Counted from the stretch's first letter, positions 7,584 through 17,325 are shown. The stretch: DNA of 64,000 nt from Corynebacterium tuberculostearicum (GCF_016894265.1 NZ_CP069791.1:620001-684000); one strand, 5' to 3'. Notes: generated by a model from the sequence alone, not told the origin. Program-made: numbers and translations.

Positions 7584-8216
7584 TTACTGGGCCAGGCGCT
7601 GCTGGATTTCCGCAGTAATGGAGTCAATTTCCGAGCTAATGGTCTTGTGAGCGCGGCGGCGCTGCTGCTCGGTCATGAACTCGGCATTATCGATGGCGGA
7701 GTCTACTTCTTGCAGGCGGTCACGCACATCGCGCTTGAAGCCGGCCGGAACGTCCGTGTTATCGAGGGAGTTGCGGATGCCGGCGGTGCGGGCCTTGAGC
7801 GGCGCACCGTAGCCGGAGAAGGAAGCCATCTGATCCGAGCTCACGCCGGCCTTAGCGGCCTTGCGCTTTTCGCCTTCGGTCTTCAGGCCCACGTAGCCGC
7901 GGTAGAGGAGCGGCAGCAGCAGGGGGGCGGCGGTGCGCAGCGCACCGGCGTAGCGCTTGACATTATCGGAGTTAAAGCGGCCGGCCTTGAGCTTGGCCAG
8001 CTCGTTCTTGGCCATCTTCTCCTCATGCTTGCGGCGCTTCTTGAGGCCCTTTTCCTCCGACTTAATGAGGTGCTTTTCCTGCTTGGCCAGGAGCTTTTGC
8101 TGGCGGCGACGGTCCTTAGACTGGGCCTTTACCTCTGCCTTGGCACGGGTCTTGGCGGCCTTTGCCTGTGCGCGTGCTTCTTGGCGGGCCTTTTTAACTT
8201 TCTTCAGAATGCTCAT
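7584..8216 (-). CDS. DUF6474 family protein, Lys/Arg/Ala-rich
   Basis: The 210-residue product has a highly charged helical N-terminal third (MSILKKVKKARQEARAQAK, then repeated Lys/Arg/Gln/Glu, likely coiled coil). A short hydrophobic segment (RTAAPLLLPLLYRGYVGL) and a helical C-terminal domain follow. It resembles the uncharacterised corynebacterial DUF6474 family. The start at 8216 is chosen over 8252 because GAGGG lies suitably upstream. The basic coiled coil plus hydrophobic patch suggests a membrane- or nucleic-acid-associated scaffold, but that is inference. Confidence 0.8.
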   Translation of the reverse strand: MSILKKVKKARQEARAQAKAAKTRAKAEVKAQSKDRRRQQKLLAKQEKHLIKSEEKGLKKRRKHEEKMAKNELAKLKAGRFNSDNVKRYAGALRTAAPLLLPLLYRGYVGLKTEGEKRKAAKAGVSSDQMASFSGYGAPLKARTAGIRNSLDNTDVPAGFKRDVRDRLQEVDSAIDNAEFMTEQQRRRAHKTISSEIDSITAEIQQRLAQ

Positions 8217-8285
8217 TAAATTTCCCTCACGTTTGATCGAGTCTGGATTCAACTTTACCTTGCCGTTCTATTAAGCTCACCCGGT

Positions 8286-9722
8286 GTGGAGGATGTGGTT
8301 GTTGCTTCGGACCTTGTGGGGTGCCGCTACCGCTTAGTACAGCGGCGCGCGCACCCCGAGATGCCGCGTACCCATGCCTCGATTGCCCGAGCAGAACGCC
8401 ACGCGGCCGCAGTGGAGGCCGTCATGGAGATGTTTCCCCGCAAGGGCTCTGGCCGGTTCCGCCGCATCGATCTGGAAGGCGATGAGTGGGAGCGCTCCAT
8501 GCGCACCCTTGAGGCCTTAGCTTCTGGGTATACGCACATCACCAACGCGGTCTTCGCCACCGCGGAGTGGATGGTGCGCGTAGATTTGCTGTTGCGCGAG
8601 GGCGATAAGTACACCCCAATTATCGTGTCCAATCACCGTGTGGCCCGCAAGAACGACACCAAGACGACGCCGGCGGTGCCTACCCACCGCTTGGGCCTGA
8701 GTGAGCCGCTCGAGGCGCCGTATAAGCTGCGCCATCATGCGGTAGATGGTTACCGCTTAGCGTTTGCCGCCCGTGCTTTGCGGGATCTCGGACTCGATTC
8801 CGGCCGGGGCGGGGCCATCGGCCAGGACCGCACCCGGGCATTTTTTACGGAAACAGCCAAGTTTGATCTGGAACGCGCCTGGAATCAGCCGCTTCCTACC
8901 GCCCCGGTGCGGGTCAAGGAGTGCGCGAGCTGCCGCTTTTGGTCTTTGTGCGAGCAAGAGCTGGTGGCGGCGGATGATATTTCGCTCTTCCTATCCGGCG
9001 ACCGCGCTAAGCCTTATCGCGAGCGCGGGATTACTACCGTGCAGGCGCTTATCGACGCCGACCTGGGCGAGCCCTCGCGCCTTGCTGCCGCCTGGCGCGC
9101 CGGGGAGGTGTTGCTGCGCCGCGGCGGCGACGTGCACGTTCCGCGCGCAGACGTGGAGGTAGACGTGGATATGGAAGCCTACCTGGACCAGGGCGCGTAT
9201 CTATGGGGAGCGTGGTACGACGGTAACTACGTCCCGTTTGTTACGTGGGAGCCGTTGGGTGGGCGCGCCGAGGCAGAGAACTTTGCGGCGTTTTGGCGCT
9301 GGTTGATGGATGTGCGTGCTAAAGCCCATGCGGAGGGCAAAACATTTGCTGCATATTGCTACTCGTCCCACGGTGAAAATCACTGGATGCGCATGTCCGC
9401 GCAGCGCTTCCGCGAGGTGGATGAGCGGGAAGTAGAAGAGTTTATCTCCTCACCGGAGTGGGTGGATATGTTCGCCCACGTCAAACGATCCTTCGCCGGC
9501 CCCTTCGGCCTAGGCCTGAAGGTAGTCGCCCCGGAAGCGGGTTTTACCTGGCCAGAAGAAGACTTCGACGGCGAAGAATCCGTGAACGCGCGCCGCGAGG
9601 CGCTAGCCGGTGACCTCGTGGCGCGGCAGCGCTTGCTGGAGTATAACTCCGGCGACGTCCAGGCTACCCGCGCGGTCCGCGAGTGGATGGATACCGGCGC
9701 GCTGGGTACTACAGCGCTGTAA
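8286..9722 (+). CDS. TM0106-type RecB-like putative nuclease
   Basis: The 478-residue protein has an N-terminal RecB/Cas4-like region and a C-terminal RNase H-like domain (about 290-478; acidic residues in VDVDMEAYLDQGAYLWG and LLEYNSGDVQATRA). An isolated early Cys (DLVGCRYRL) and a CX2CX5C cluster (CASCRFWSLC) match the spacing used for a 4Fe-4S cluster in AddB/Cas4-type nucleases. The expected PD-(D/E)XK Lys is not evident; VRVDLLL is followed by IIVSNHRVARK. The function is unknown, presumably DNA processing. GTG 8286 gives the longest form; a GTG at 8295 is possible. The 3' end overlaps the next convergent gene by 14 bases. Confidence 0.8.
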   Translation: MEDVVVASDLVGCRYRLVQRRAHPEMPRTHASIARAERHAAAVEAVMEMFPRKGSGRFRRIDLEGDEWERSMRTLEALASGYTHITNAVFATAEWMVRVDLLLREGDKYTPIIVSNHRVARKNDTKTTPAVPTHRLGLSEPLEAPYKLRHHAVDGYRLAFAARALRDLGLDSGRGGAIGQDRTRAFFTETAKFDLERAWNQPLPTAPVRVKECASCRFWSLCEQELVAADDISLFLSGDRAKPYRERGITTVQALIDADLGEPSRLAAAWRAGEVLLRRGGDVHVPRADVEVDVDMEAYLDQGAYLWGAWYDGNYVPFVTWEPLGGRAEAENFAAFWRWLMDVRAKAHAEGKTFAAYCYSSHGENHWMRMSAQRFREVDEREVEEFISSPEWVDMFAHVKRSFAGPFGLGLKVVAPEAGFTWPEEDFDGEESVNARREALAGDLVARQRLLEYNSGDVQATRAVREWMDTGALGTTAL

Positions 9723-11007
9723 ATAGGGCGTAGACGACCGCGAGGATCGCTACGCCCGCATAGACCTGGTTCCATTCTGGCCCCGGCTTCGGATCCGGGC
9801 CCTCCGCCTTCTTCATCAAGACCTGCTTCTGGGCCTTGACCGCCCGGGCGATGAGCACGGGGTAGACCGCCAGGGGCAGGATGCACAAGAGGGAGGCGAC
9901 CACCTTAAGCAGGGAAATATCGGTGCCGATCCAGATGAGCAGCCCACCGTTGACGAAGGTGGCGCGCAGGAGGCCGAGTTTGTCCAGTTGCTGCAAGCCC
10001 GCCCGGACGGCAGCGGGGCCGCCACCCATGGTGCTGGGCAAGAGGTAGCTCATCACGCCGATGAGCAGTTGACCGGCAAACCCCACCAGCAAGGAGAGGG
10101 TGGGCAGCGCCGGCTCGGGCATAAAGAAATGCTGCACCGTGTAATACACCAAAGACAGCACCAGCCATAGCGAGGCCATGAGCACGGAGACCGAGGCAAA
10201 GGTGATGCGATCGCGCGGGTCCTTAGCCACCGTCAGCACATTAGCGAGCCACTGCTGCAAGCTCAGCGCCCAACCGCAGCAGTAGGCTATAAGTCCCAAC
10301 TGGGGGAAGCCGAGGAAAGCGCCCACGATGGTGGCAACCACACCGACTGCGAGCAGCGCAAAGGAGGAGTGTATGTGGCGATTAATACCTTGGGTGCGCC
10401 AGATGGAGGGGAAAAGGATGGTAAGAGAACCGGCCGCGGCCAAGCCGATGAATCCGCCGATATTGGCCGCGATATGGGCGAGTAGCAGCGTGGGATGGCC
10501 GGGGTAGACGGCCAGCAGGCCGCCAAAGATGGCACCCACCGGCAGGCACAGGGCGGAAAGTACATAAGCGCCCACCACGGGGCGGAAGCGTTTATCTTTG
10601 GCACCGCGCCATTGCTGGAAAAGCGATGCTGCATGCCAGAGCATCATGAACGCAATGAGTGTGGCGCCCACCTGGGTAACAATCCAGTGCTGGGACCAGA
10701 ACTCCATGAGGATTTGACCGATTAACGCGAGGATGATTCCGGCATTGAGGCCATAGATGCGGGCCAATTGGGTAGGCCGAGTGGATTCGGGGAGGCGCTG
10801 TTGGGTGAATTTCTCCGTCAGGTGCTGGGACCACACGATGATGCTATTGCTCACCAGTCCGAGGGTGAATAGGTGGATGAGTACCCACCGGTAGTTCGGG
10901 ACCAAGGTATGCGTTGCACCCACGAGGATGAAAACCATCATCCATAGGGATACGGGACGGGAGGCTTTGCGGTGCCATGTCCGCGCCGACCACTTATTCT
11001 CAGGCAT
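9709..11007 (-). CDS. polytopic membrane protein, NnrS/heme-copper-oxidase-like
   Basis: The 432-residue protein has about 12 hydrophobic helices and several His residues placed within or near them (LIHLFTLGLVSNSIIVWSQH; LLAHIAANIGGFIGL; NRHIHSSFALLAVGV). This His pattern and the HLFTLG...N...H arrangement recall the NnrS and heme-copper oxidase subunit I-like families, which bind heme or copper in the membrane. No exact substrate can be given. It is transcribed toward the RecB-like gene and lies 10 bases downstream of an MFS transporter gene, probably in one operon. Confidence 0.65.
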   Translation of the reverse strand: MPENKWSARTWHRKASRPVSLWMMVFILVGATHTLVPNYRWVLIHLFTLGLVSNSIIVWSQHLTEKFTQQRLPESTRPTQLARIYGLNAGIILALIGQILMEFWSQHWIVTQVGATLIAFMMLWHAASLFQQWRGAKDKRFRPVVGAYVLSALCLPVGAIFGGLLAVYPGHPTLLLAHIAANIGGFIGLAAAGSLTILFPSIWRTQGINRHIHSSFALLAVGVVATIVGAFLGFPQLGLIAYCCGWALSLQQWLANVLTVAKDPRDRITFASVSVLMASLWLVLSLVYYTVQHFFMPEPALPTLSLLVGFAGQLLIGVMSYLLPSTMGGGPAAVRAGLQQLDKLGLLRATFVNGGLLIWIGTDISLLKVVASLLCILPLAVYPVLIARAVKAQKQVLMKKAEGPDPKPGPEWNQVYAGVAILAVVYALFTAL

Positions 11008-11017
11008 AAAACCGATT

Positions 11018-12169
11018 TTAGTCGGATTTAATCTTGGTCCAAGTCAGTGCAGTAAGGGCGAGGGCTACGGCGGTGAAGAAGGCAATGAAGAGGGGCCACG
11101 ATAGGGCGTCGAAAAGCAGGCCGGCACATGCGCTCACCACAGAAGAGCCGAAGTAATAGCAGAACACATACATCGAAGAAGCCTCCGCGCGGTCATGGGT
11201 GGCGATCTGGCCCACCCACCCAGAGGCGGTGGAATGCACCGCGAAGAAGCCCACGGTAAAGGCGATCATGCCCAGAAGCGTCATCGGTAGGTTGCCGGCG
11301 CACAGCGCGATGCCAAGGGCAAAAAGCACGGCAGAGGCGAATAGGGTTTTCCCATGGCCTATGCGTGCGACAAGGGAACCTGCTCGCGCTGAGGACCATG
11401 TGCCGGTGAGGTAAAACAAAAAGGCCAAGCCGGCTAGCGAAGGGGCCAGACCAAAATCATCGATGAGCCGGAAGGTTAAGAAGTTATACATGGAGACAAA
11501 CGTGCCCATGGACAGGAATGCGGTGAGAAAGAGCAAGGCCAAATCCCGGTTGGCCCAATGACCAAAGAGTGCCCTGCTTTCGGTCTTGAGATGGATGGAT
11601 TTAGGCCGGAAATTGCGTTGGGTAGGAAGCAGCAGCCAAGCCGTAATGGCAAAGGTGAGTGAGACCAGCGCCGAGCCGAAGAGCGCCCAGCGCCACGTGG
11701 AAATCTCCACCAGTCCGGTGGGGATGAGGCGGCCGGTAAGGCCACCGACGGAGGTGCCTGCAATGTATAGGCCCATAGCCCGCGGCAGGGCTTTGTCCTC
11801 GAGTTCTTCAGAAAGCCATGCCATTGCGGTGGCGGGGGCGCCAGAGAGCAGCGCACCCTGCAGGCCGCGTACCACGATGAGCTGCCACCCCTCCTGGGCG
11901 AGGGGAACAATGAGCCCCACGCCGGTCGCGGCAACGGCCGAAATGAGCAGGATACGTCCGCGACCGAAACGCTCGGAGAGAATCGATGCGGGCACCACGC
12001 ATAGGGCCAGCGCGCCCGTGGCGGCCGATACGGTCATGGCCGCCTCGGTGGAAGAAAGGCCCATATTGTCTACCAGCGTGGGAAGAATAGCTTGGGTGGA
12101 ATACAGGCTGGAGAATATAGCCAAGCCCACAAGGAGCATGGCTACCGTAGCGCGCCGCGTTCGAGTCAT
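11018..12169 (-). CDS. MFS transporter (12 TM)
   Basis: The 383-residue protein has 12 hydrophobic helices and the MFS loop 2-3 signature (ILSERFGRGRILL), repeated weakly in the second half (SLVARIGHGKTLF). The layout, with a divergent LysR regulator, resembles the YnfM/AraJ-type efflux family. The substrate is unknown. It starts 71 bases from the LysR gene with a palindromic site between them, so it is likely the regulator's target, and the polytopic gene downstream would be co-transcribed. Confidence 0.88.
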   Translation of the reverse strand: MTRTRRATVAMLLVGLAIFSSLYSTQAILPTLVDNMGLSSTEAAMTVSAATGALALCVVPASILSERFGRGRILLISAVAATGVGLIVPLAQEGWQLIVVRGLQGALLSGAPATAMAWLSEELEDKALPRAMGLYIAGTSVGGLTGRLIPTGLVEISTWRWALFGSALVSLTFAITAWLLLPTQRNFRPKSIHLKTESRALFGHWANRDLALLFLTAFLSMGTFVSMYNFLTFRLIDDFGLAPSLAGLAFLFYLTGTWSSARAGSLVARIGHGKTLFASAVLFALGIALCAGNLPMTLLGMIAFTVGFFAVHSTASGWVGQIATHDRAEASSMYVFCYYFGSSVVSACAGLLFDALSWPLFIAFFTAVALALTALTWTKIKSD

Positions 12170-12198
12170 ATCATTTAGCCTGCCCGGACACGCAGCAT

Positions 12199-12221
12199 GT
12201 GTAAAATGTGGAAAATTACAC
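12199..12221. promoter_or_regulatory. LysR-type operator between MFS and LysR genes
   Basis: GTGTAA (12199-12204) and TTACAC (12216-12221) form a perfect 6-base inverted repeat with an 11-base centre. This is the T-N11-A style of site recognised by LysR regulators. It lies in the divergent promoter region and is the best candidate for autoregulation and control of the transporter. Confidence 0.6.
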
Positions 12222-12240
12222 TAATCGATGCGGAGTATGC

Positions 12241-13095
12241 ATGAATGTGGAGGATGTCCGCGGCTTCCTCGCCGTGGTGGATCATGGTCGCGTGGGCGCT
12301 GCGGCCGATGAATTGGGGATCTCCCAATCCGCGCTGACCCGCCGCGTACAGCGCGTAGAAGCTAGTCTTGGCGCCCGCCTTTTCGAGCGCACTGGGCGCA
12401 CCCTGCACGTGAACTCGCGCGGGAGGGCCTTCGCTGCGGCTGGGCGGGACATGCTCCGCGCCTATCAGGTAGGGCGGGACGATGTTGCCCGCCTCATGGA
12501 TCCAGAGCGCGGCACCGTGCGCCTAGATTTCATGCACTCGTTGGGCACCTGGCTGGTTCCGGACCTACTCAAGAGTTATCGCGCGCAGCACCCGCACGTG
12601 GATATTCGCCTGCATCAAGGCGCGGCGCAGGAGCTGGTGAGCAGGGTGGAAAACGGCGAATCCGACCTCGCCCTCGTGGGCCCGCGGCCTGATGCGGCCC
12701 TGGGATGGCACCAGATAAAGGTGCAACGACTAGGCCTTGCGGTACCGGAAGGCCATTGGGCAGCGAACCGGCGGGAGGTGAAACTAGCGGAATTCGCTGC
12801 AGAACCGTTCATCGGCATGCTGCCGGGCTATGGCACGCGCATGCTTCTCGATGCCCTCGCGGACGACGCTGGCTTTAGCCCCCACCTCGTCTTCGAGTCA
12901 ATGGAGCTTACTACCGTTGCGGGGCTGGTAGCGGCAGGACTCGGGGTGGCACTGTTGCCGCTGGATGATCCCTATCTGCAGGTGGGGAGCCTGATCCCCC
13001 TCACGCCGCCAGCGTACCGCGAGCTCGGTTTGGTGTGGCGCGCCGGGGATGATGCGCCCCCAGTGCGGCAATTCCGGGAATTTATCCGGGCATAG
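12241..13095 (+). CDS. LysR-family transcriptional regulator
   Basis: The 284-residue product has the LysR N-terminal winged helix (FLAVVDHGRVGAAADELGIS, SQSALTRRVQRVEASLGARL, FERTGRTLHVNSRG). A periplasmic-binding-protein-like effector domain from about residue 88 follows. The ATG at 12241 fits family starts; the in-frame 12208 start would add 11 residues upstream of the conserved domain. It is divergent from the MFS gene and likely controls it in response to an unknown small molecule. Confidence 0.92.
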   Translation: MNVEDVRGFLAVVDHGRVGAAADELGISQSALTRRVQRVEASLGARLFERTGRTLHVNSRGRAFAAAGRDMLRAYQVGRDDVARLMDPERGTVRLDFMHSLGTWLVPDLLKSYRAQHPHVDIRLHQGAAQELVSRVENGESDLALVGPRPDAALGWHQIKVQRLGLAVPEGHWAANRREVKLAEFAAEPFIGMLPGYGTRMLLDALADDAGFSPHLVFESMELTTVAGLVAAGLGVALLPLDDPYLQVGSLIPLTPPAYRELGLVWRAGDDAPPVRQFREFIRA

Positions 13096-13119
13096 AAAAA
13101 GCCGCCCCGAAGGGGCGGC
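13096..13119 (-). terminator. intrinsic terminator after sodA
   Basis: A perfect 8-base GC stem (GCCGCCCC / GGGGCGGC, loop GAA) is followed on the minus strand by TTTTTC. It ends the sodA transcript and lies directly against the stop of the convergent LysR gene; on the + strand it lacks a T run. Confidence 0.85.
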
Positions 13120-13137
13120 CGAAGTAACTACAAGGAG

Positions 13138-13740
13138 TTACTTGGTGGCTGCAGCGAAACGCTCAGCAACGTCATCCCAGTTGAAGACGTTCCATACGGC
13201 CTTAACGTAGTCAGCCTTAACGTTCTTGTACTGCAGGTAGAAAGCGTGCTCCCACATATCCAGCATCAGCAGCGGGGTGAAGTTGATGGAGGTATTACCC
13301 TGCTGGTCAGTCAGCTGCTCGATGATGAGGCGGCCAGCAATGTGGTCGTAGCCCAGAACTGCCCAGCCAGAGCCCTGCAGGGAGGTAGCAGCAGCGGAGA
13401 AGTGAGCCTTGAACTTCTCAAAGGAGCCGAAGTCGCGGTTGATGGCCTCTGCCAGCTCGCCGGTAGGCTCGCCGCCACCGTTCGGGGACAGGTTCTTCCA
13501 GAAGATGGAGTGGTTGGTGTGGCCACCCAGGTTAAATGCCAAGTTCTTGGAGAGGGCGCGGATGCGATCCGGGTTAGCCTCACCGTTGCGCTCTTCCTCG
13601 AGTGCCTCGAGTGCAGCGTTAGCGCCAGCAACGTAGGTTGCGTGGTGCTTATCGTGGTGGAGCTCCATGATCTCTGCGGAGATGTGTGGCTCCAGTGCGT
13701 CGAATGCGTATGGGAGGTCAGGAAGTTCGTAAACAGCCAT
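13138..13740 (-). CDS. sodA: superoxide dismutase, Mn/Fe type
   Basis: The 200-residue enzyme converts superoxide to hydrogen peroxide and oxygen in the cytoplasm. The four metal ligands are visible: His28 in [13 protein letters not shown], a His in [13 protein letters not shown], and Asp and His in [13 protein letters not shown]. Length and sequence match the manganese-type enzyme of corynebacteria. The ATG at 13740 gives the standard [18 protein letters not shown] start and is preceded by AAAGGA; the upstream in-frame ATG at 13782 would add 14 unrelated residues. The gene has its own terminator. The peptide methionine sulfoxide reductase gene lies divergently, which makes an oxidative-stress pair. 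Confidence 0.97.
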   Translation of the reverse strand: MAVYELPDLPYAFDALEPHISAEIMELHHDKHHATYVAGANAALEALEEERNGEANPDRIRALSKNLAFNLGGHTNHSIFWKNLSPNGGGEPTGELAEAINRDFGSFEKFKAHFSAAATSLQGSGWAVLGYDHIAGRLIIEQLTDQQGNTSINFTPLLMLDMWEHAFYLQYKNVKADYVKAVWNVFNWDDVAERFAAATK

Positions 13741-13903
13741 TTTTAAATCCTTTCTTCGGGTACGTGTCCCGATGATAGGCACCGTGGAAAGATTTCGCCA
13801 TGATTAATTCGAATTGTGGAACTAGCGGGAATATTAACTGGCCGCGGAATAGCTTTTCGCAGTACAACGTTGGGAAGAAGGAATAAGGAAGGAGCTATAC
13901 CTC

Positions 13904-14551
13904 ATGTGGATGTTTAAACCGGAGCCTAAACTCGTCGCCGCAGACGAAGCCCTGCCGGGGCGAACCGAACCGATTCTGGACCCTGCTCCGCACGCTGTTT
14001 TAGGAACGCCGATTACCGGACCGTGGAAAGAAGGCCAGCGTTCCATCCTCATTGCGGTGGGATGTTTCTGGGGTGCGGAGAAGATGTTTTGGGAGACCGA
14101 AGGCGTGGAATCCACCTCGGTGGGCTATGCAGGCGGTACCACCCCGAATCCCACGTACTACGAGGTGTGTCGTGGGCTAACCAACCATGCCGAGGCGGTG
14201 GAGGTGGTCTATGACCCGCAGCGTATCAGCCTGCGTGATCTTGTGGTGCAGGCCCTAGAAGCGCACGATCCCACGCAGGGCTTCCGCCAGGGCAACGATG
14301 TAGGAACGCAATACCGCTCTGCTTTCTACCCACGCACGGAGGAAGAGCGCGTAGAAATCCAGGGCATCGTGGATTCCTATGCAGAGAAGCTCAAAGAATT
14401 CGGATTTGGAGATACCACCACGGAAGTCAAACTCCTCTCCGAAACTGATTCTGGGGAGTACTACCTGGCTGAGGATGAGCATCAGCAGTACTTATATAAG
14501 GTACCTAATGGGTACTGCCCGCACCACAGTACTGGGGTGAAATGCGACTAA
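13904..14551 (+). CDS. msrA: peptide methionine-(S)-S-oxide reductase
   Basis: The 215-residue enzyme reduces Met-S-sulfoxide in proteins. The catalytic motif GCFWGAEKMFW is at about residue 50. A YCPHHSTGVKCD tail supplies the C-terminal Cys residues used for recycling with thioredoxin. An N-terminal extension of about 40 residues precedes the core, as in actinobacterial MsrA. GGAAGGAG precedes the ATG. It is divergent from sodA, and its TAA shares bases with the stop of the convergent hydrolase gene. Confidence 0.96.
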   Translation: MWMFKPEPKLVAADEALPGRTEPILDPAPHAVLGTPITGPWKEGQRSILIAVGCFWGAEKMFWETEGVESTSVGYAGGTTPNPTYYEVCRGLTNHAEAVEVVYDPQRISLRDLVVQALEAHDPTQGFRQGNDVGTQYRSAFYPRTEEERVEIQGIVDSYAEKLKEFGFGDTTTEVKLLSETDSGEYYLAEDEHQQYLYKVPNGYCPHHSTGVKCD

Positions 14552-16290
14552 GCATCGCGCCGAATAAAGCGGGCAATCTTTTTGGCTAACTTCGGCGTGA
14601 GCGATTGGCGGGATTGGGATCCTAAGACCTCATCCCAATACCAGAGCATTTCTTCAAAATAGTTGTGTCCGTGCCCGCCAGGGACGTTGAGGGAATTGAT
14701 CTGGTCCAAGCCAATTTGCCACCAGGTAATAAACGGAACCCAATGCAGCTGCCGGAAGGTATCCGCGTGCAGCGCTTCCGGCTGCGGTTCATGAATCCAG
14801 GTGGGCCTGCGCATGAGAAGGTTGAGATCCCACCACACGATGGCGTCGGAAGCATGCTGGGCAATGAGCATGCGGGGTCGGCGCCAGGTATGGGCGTAGT
14901 CATTGCCAAAGGCGTCGTGCAGCGTATGGTCAGGAGCCGCCGCGTAGCGCACATGTTTACCGCCATCGATAACGGGCAGGCGTTCTAGGGAACCAATATC
15001 CCGGCGCAGGCGCTGAGTAAAGTGTGTCATGCGCGGGGGGCCGGAAAAAACTGCGCCATTACACGCGGAAAGTAGGTCTTCCACATTATGGTAGTTATCC
15101 ATAATGGCGTAGGCGCCAAGCGATTCACCTGCAAAATAGAGCCGTGGGCGGTTTTCCTCGGGCAGCTTATCTATTTCTTCTTGTATCACCCGAATCAATT
15201 CGCGCGCCGCCTGCTTCGGGGCGTTTTTATCCACGAGGTAGGCAAAAACCGAGGGCAGGTAGGAGTACTGCATGGTGACGGTGACGCAATCACCGCCGGT
15301 CAAAAACTCATAAGAGCAAGCACCCCAATTATTGATCCACCCCGAGCCGGCGGGCATTTGGATGACGATAGTCTCTCGCCGCAGGGCACCAGTGCGTTCG
15401 AGTTCGGCGCGGATCTTCTCCGCGGATTGCTGGAAGGAGCGCCCTGGGATGTATCCGGCGTAGATGCGGATGGGTTCCTTGGCATCGATTCCCGTCGCTG
15501 TGCGGATATCGCGGGCGCGGGGGCCATTGGAGACAAACCGGCGTCCCTGCTGTCCCAATGCCGACCACGGCTCGAGCGACCACGGGCTGCCGGAGCGCTC
15601 CGGCTCCCACGGCATAGAAGTGCCGGGAAAAATCTGTTTATTAATTCGCTGCGCTTGGTGCGATAGTGAGCGCAGCCAGCGTCGAAAGACCACGCGATCA
15701 GAAAGCGCAAATGCCGTGAGGCTCAGTCCGGCGGTAACCACCGGCCAAGCAATGAGTGCAGGCACCCAGCGGCCTAGCTGGCGTGACAGTTTAGTGACGG
15801 CAAGCTGCGTTGCTTCCCCGATGAGTAGGAGAGTGCCGTAGCCCGCGGTGCCCGCGGCCAAGCCGATGGCCGCCGTGGCGGGCCCACGCACGAGTTGCTT
15901 ATTGACCAACTCCGCCTGCTTTTTCTGGTTGCGCAGCGAAAGCACGGCATTAAATGCAGTCCCGGCGCCAATAGCAAGGTGCACAATTTGTCGATGTTGA
16001 GGGCCAAGGCGGTCCTGCGGGCGCTTGCCAATGCTATTGAGGACAAAGCTTGTCGACGCCGCCCCAAGATGCCCAATGCCCTGACCAATTGCCACGTTGG
16101 CGGCGGTCACCCACCACGGGCGAGGAAGGAGAGAGGGCGAAATAGCCGCCCACGTGGCCAATTCCGCACCCAAAATTCCAGCCGACATATTGGGCGGTAA
16201 GGTTTGCCGGCTGGTCATACGGACGATGGGCGTGAGATCCGCGGCTACGCCAAGAGCGATTAGTGCAGCGCGGCGGAGAGCGCGTTTCAT
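14548..16290 (-). CDS. membrane-anchored alpha/beta hydrolase (Abhydrolase_9 type)
   Basis: The 580-residue protein has an N-terminal region with four or so hydrophobic helices (about 30-215). A cytoplasmic or surface alpha/beta-hydrolase domain follows, with nucleophile motif RLYFAGESLGAYAI, preceded by YIPGRSFQQSAEKIRAEL. The architecture matches actinobacterial proteins with an alpha/beta-hydrolase N-terminal membrane domain plus catalytic domain, whose substrates are unknown; lipid ester hydrolysis is a guess. The late His is probably in the VPGGHGHNYFEEM segment. The 3' end overlaps msrA by 4 bases. Confidence 0.85.
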   Translation of the reverse strand: MKRALRRAALIALGVAADLTPIVRMTSRQTLPPNMSAGILGAELATWAAISPSLLPRPWWVTAANVAIGQGIGHLGAASTSFVLNSIGKRPQDRLGPQHRQIVHLAIGAGTAFNAVLSLRNQKKQAELVNKQLVRGPATAAIGLAAGTAGYGTLLLIGEATQLAVTKLSRQLGRWVPALIAWPVVTAGLSLTAFALSDRVVFRRWLRSLSHQAQRINKQIFPGTSMPWEPERSGSPWSLEPWSALGQQGRRFVSNGPRARDIRTATGIDAKEPIRIYAGYIPGRSFQQSAEKIRAELERTGALRRETIVIQMPAGSGWINNWGACSYEFLTGGDCVTVTMQYSYLPSVFAYLVDKNAPKQAARELIRVIQEEIDKLPEENRPRLYFAGESLGAYAIMDNYHNVEDLLSACNGAVFSGPPRMTHFTQRLRRDIGSLERLPVIDGGKHVRYAAAPDHTLHDAFGNDYAHTWRRPRMLIAQHASDAIVWWDLNLLMRRPTWIHEPQPEALHADTFRQLHWVPFITWWQIGLDQINSLNVPGGHGHNYFEEMLWYWDEVLGSQSRQSLTPKLAKKIARFIRRDA

Positions 16291-16377
16291 AATGCCCGAT
16301 TGTCCCAGATTTCGGTGGGAATTTCAGAGTGAGATCTAGCCCGTGCAAAGATCCCCAAATAGTTGCACAATGGGGTC

Positions 16378-17325
16378 ATGGCAAATCATGTAGGAAACAA
16401 GGTAGTTCTCATCGGCGCCGGCGACGTAGGAGTCGCCTACGCCTTCGCTCTCATCAACCAAAGCATCGTTGACCACCTGGCAATCATCGACATCGATGAA
16501 AAGAAGCTAGAAGGCAACGTCATGGACCTCAACCACGGTGTTGTTTGGGCCCCCACCCGCACCCGCGTCACCAAGGGCACCTACGCTGATTGCGCAGACG
16601 CCGATATGGTCGTCATCTGCGCCGGTGCCGCACAGAAGCCGGGCGAGACCCGCCTGGACCTGGTGGGCAAGAACGTCAAGATCATGAACAGCATCGTCTC
16701 TGACGTCATGGCGAATGACTTTGATGGCATCTTCCTGGTTGCCTCCAACCCAGTGGATATCCTGACCTACGCCGTATGGAAGGCTTCCGGCCTGGACCAC
16801 AAGCGCGTCATCGGCTCGGGCACCGTGCTGGACTCCGCTCGTTTCCGCTACATGCTGGGCGAGCTGGAAGATGTTGCACCGAAGTCCGTACACGCCTACA
16901 TCGTGGGCGAGCACGGCGATTCCGAGCTGCCGGCCGTCTCCACCGCGAATATCGCTGGTGTCCCGATGTCCAAGAAGCTGGACTCGGATCCGGAGTATGC
17001 AGAGCGCATCGAGAAGATCTTCGAAGATACCCGTGATGCCGCCTACTCCATCATTGACGCTAAGGGCTCTACTTCCTTTGGCATCGGCATGGGCCTGGCC
17101 CGCATCACCGCCGCCGTCATCCAGAACCAGGACGTGGCACTGCCAGTATCTGCTTACCTGCAGGGCGAGTACGGCGTAGAGGATCTCTACATCGGCACCG
17201 CTGCCATCATCAACCGTTCCGGCATCGTGCGCGCGATTGAGCTGCAGCTCAATGAACACGAAAAGGAGCGTTTCGATGCTTCTGCCAAGACCCTGAATGA
17301 CATCAAGGAAGAGTTCTTCGGCTAG
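16378..17325 (+). CDS. ldh: L-lactate dehydrogenase
   Basis: The 315-residue cytoplasmic enzyme interconverts pyruvate and L-lactate with NAD. The Rossmann glycine motif is [17 protein letters not shown]. The catalytic His lies in [15 protein letters not shown], the substrate Arg in [14 protein letters not shown], and the active-site Asp/Arg pair nearby. The GEHGDSE pattern and length separate it from malate dehydrogenase. The ATG at 16378 is chosen; the track-like start at 16363 is a TTG with no ribosome site. Its stop overlaps the GTG of the next gene by one base (TAGTG), indicating an operon. Confidence 0.96.
   Translation: MANHVGNKVVLIGAGDVGVAYAFALINQSIVDHLAIIDIDEKKLEGNVMDLNHGVVWAPTRTRVTKGTYADCADADMVVICAGAAQKPGETRLDLVGKNVKIMNSIVSDVMANDFDGIFLVASNPVDILTYAVWKASGLDHKRVIGSGTVLDSARFRYMLGELEDVAPKSVHAYIVGEHGDSELPAVSTANIAGVPMSKKLDSDPEYAERIEKIFEDTRDAAYSIIDAKGSTSFGIGMGLARITAAVIQNQDVALPVSAYLQGEYGVEDLYIGTAAIINRSGIVRAIELQLNEHEKERFDASAKTLNDIKEEFFG

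Noticed and set aside
13800..13886. 28-codon frame between sodA and msrA
   Set aside because: No ribosome site is present and the composition is Asn/Ser-rich without features. It is probably promoter DNA of the divergent pair.
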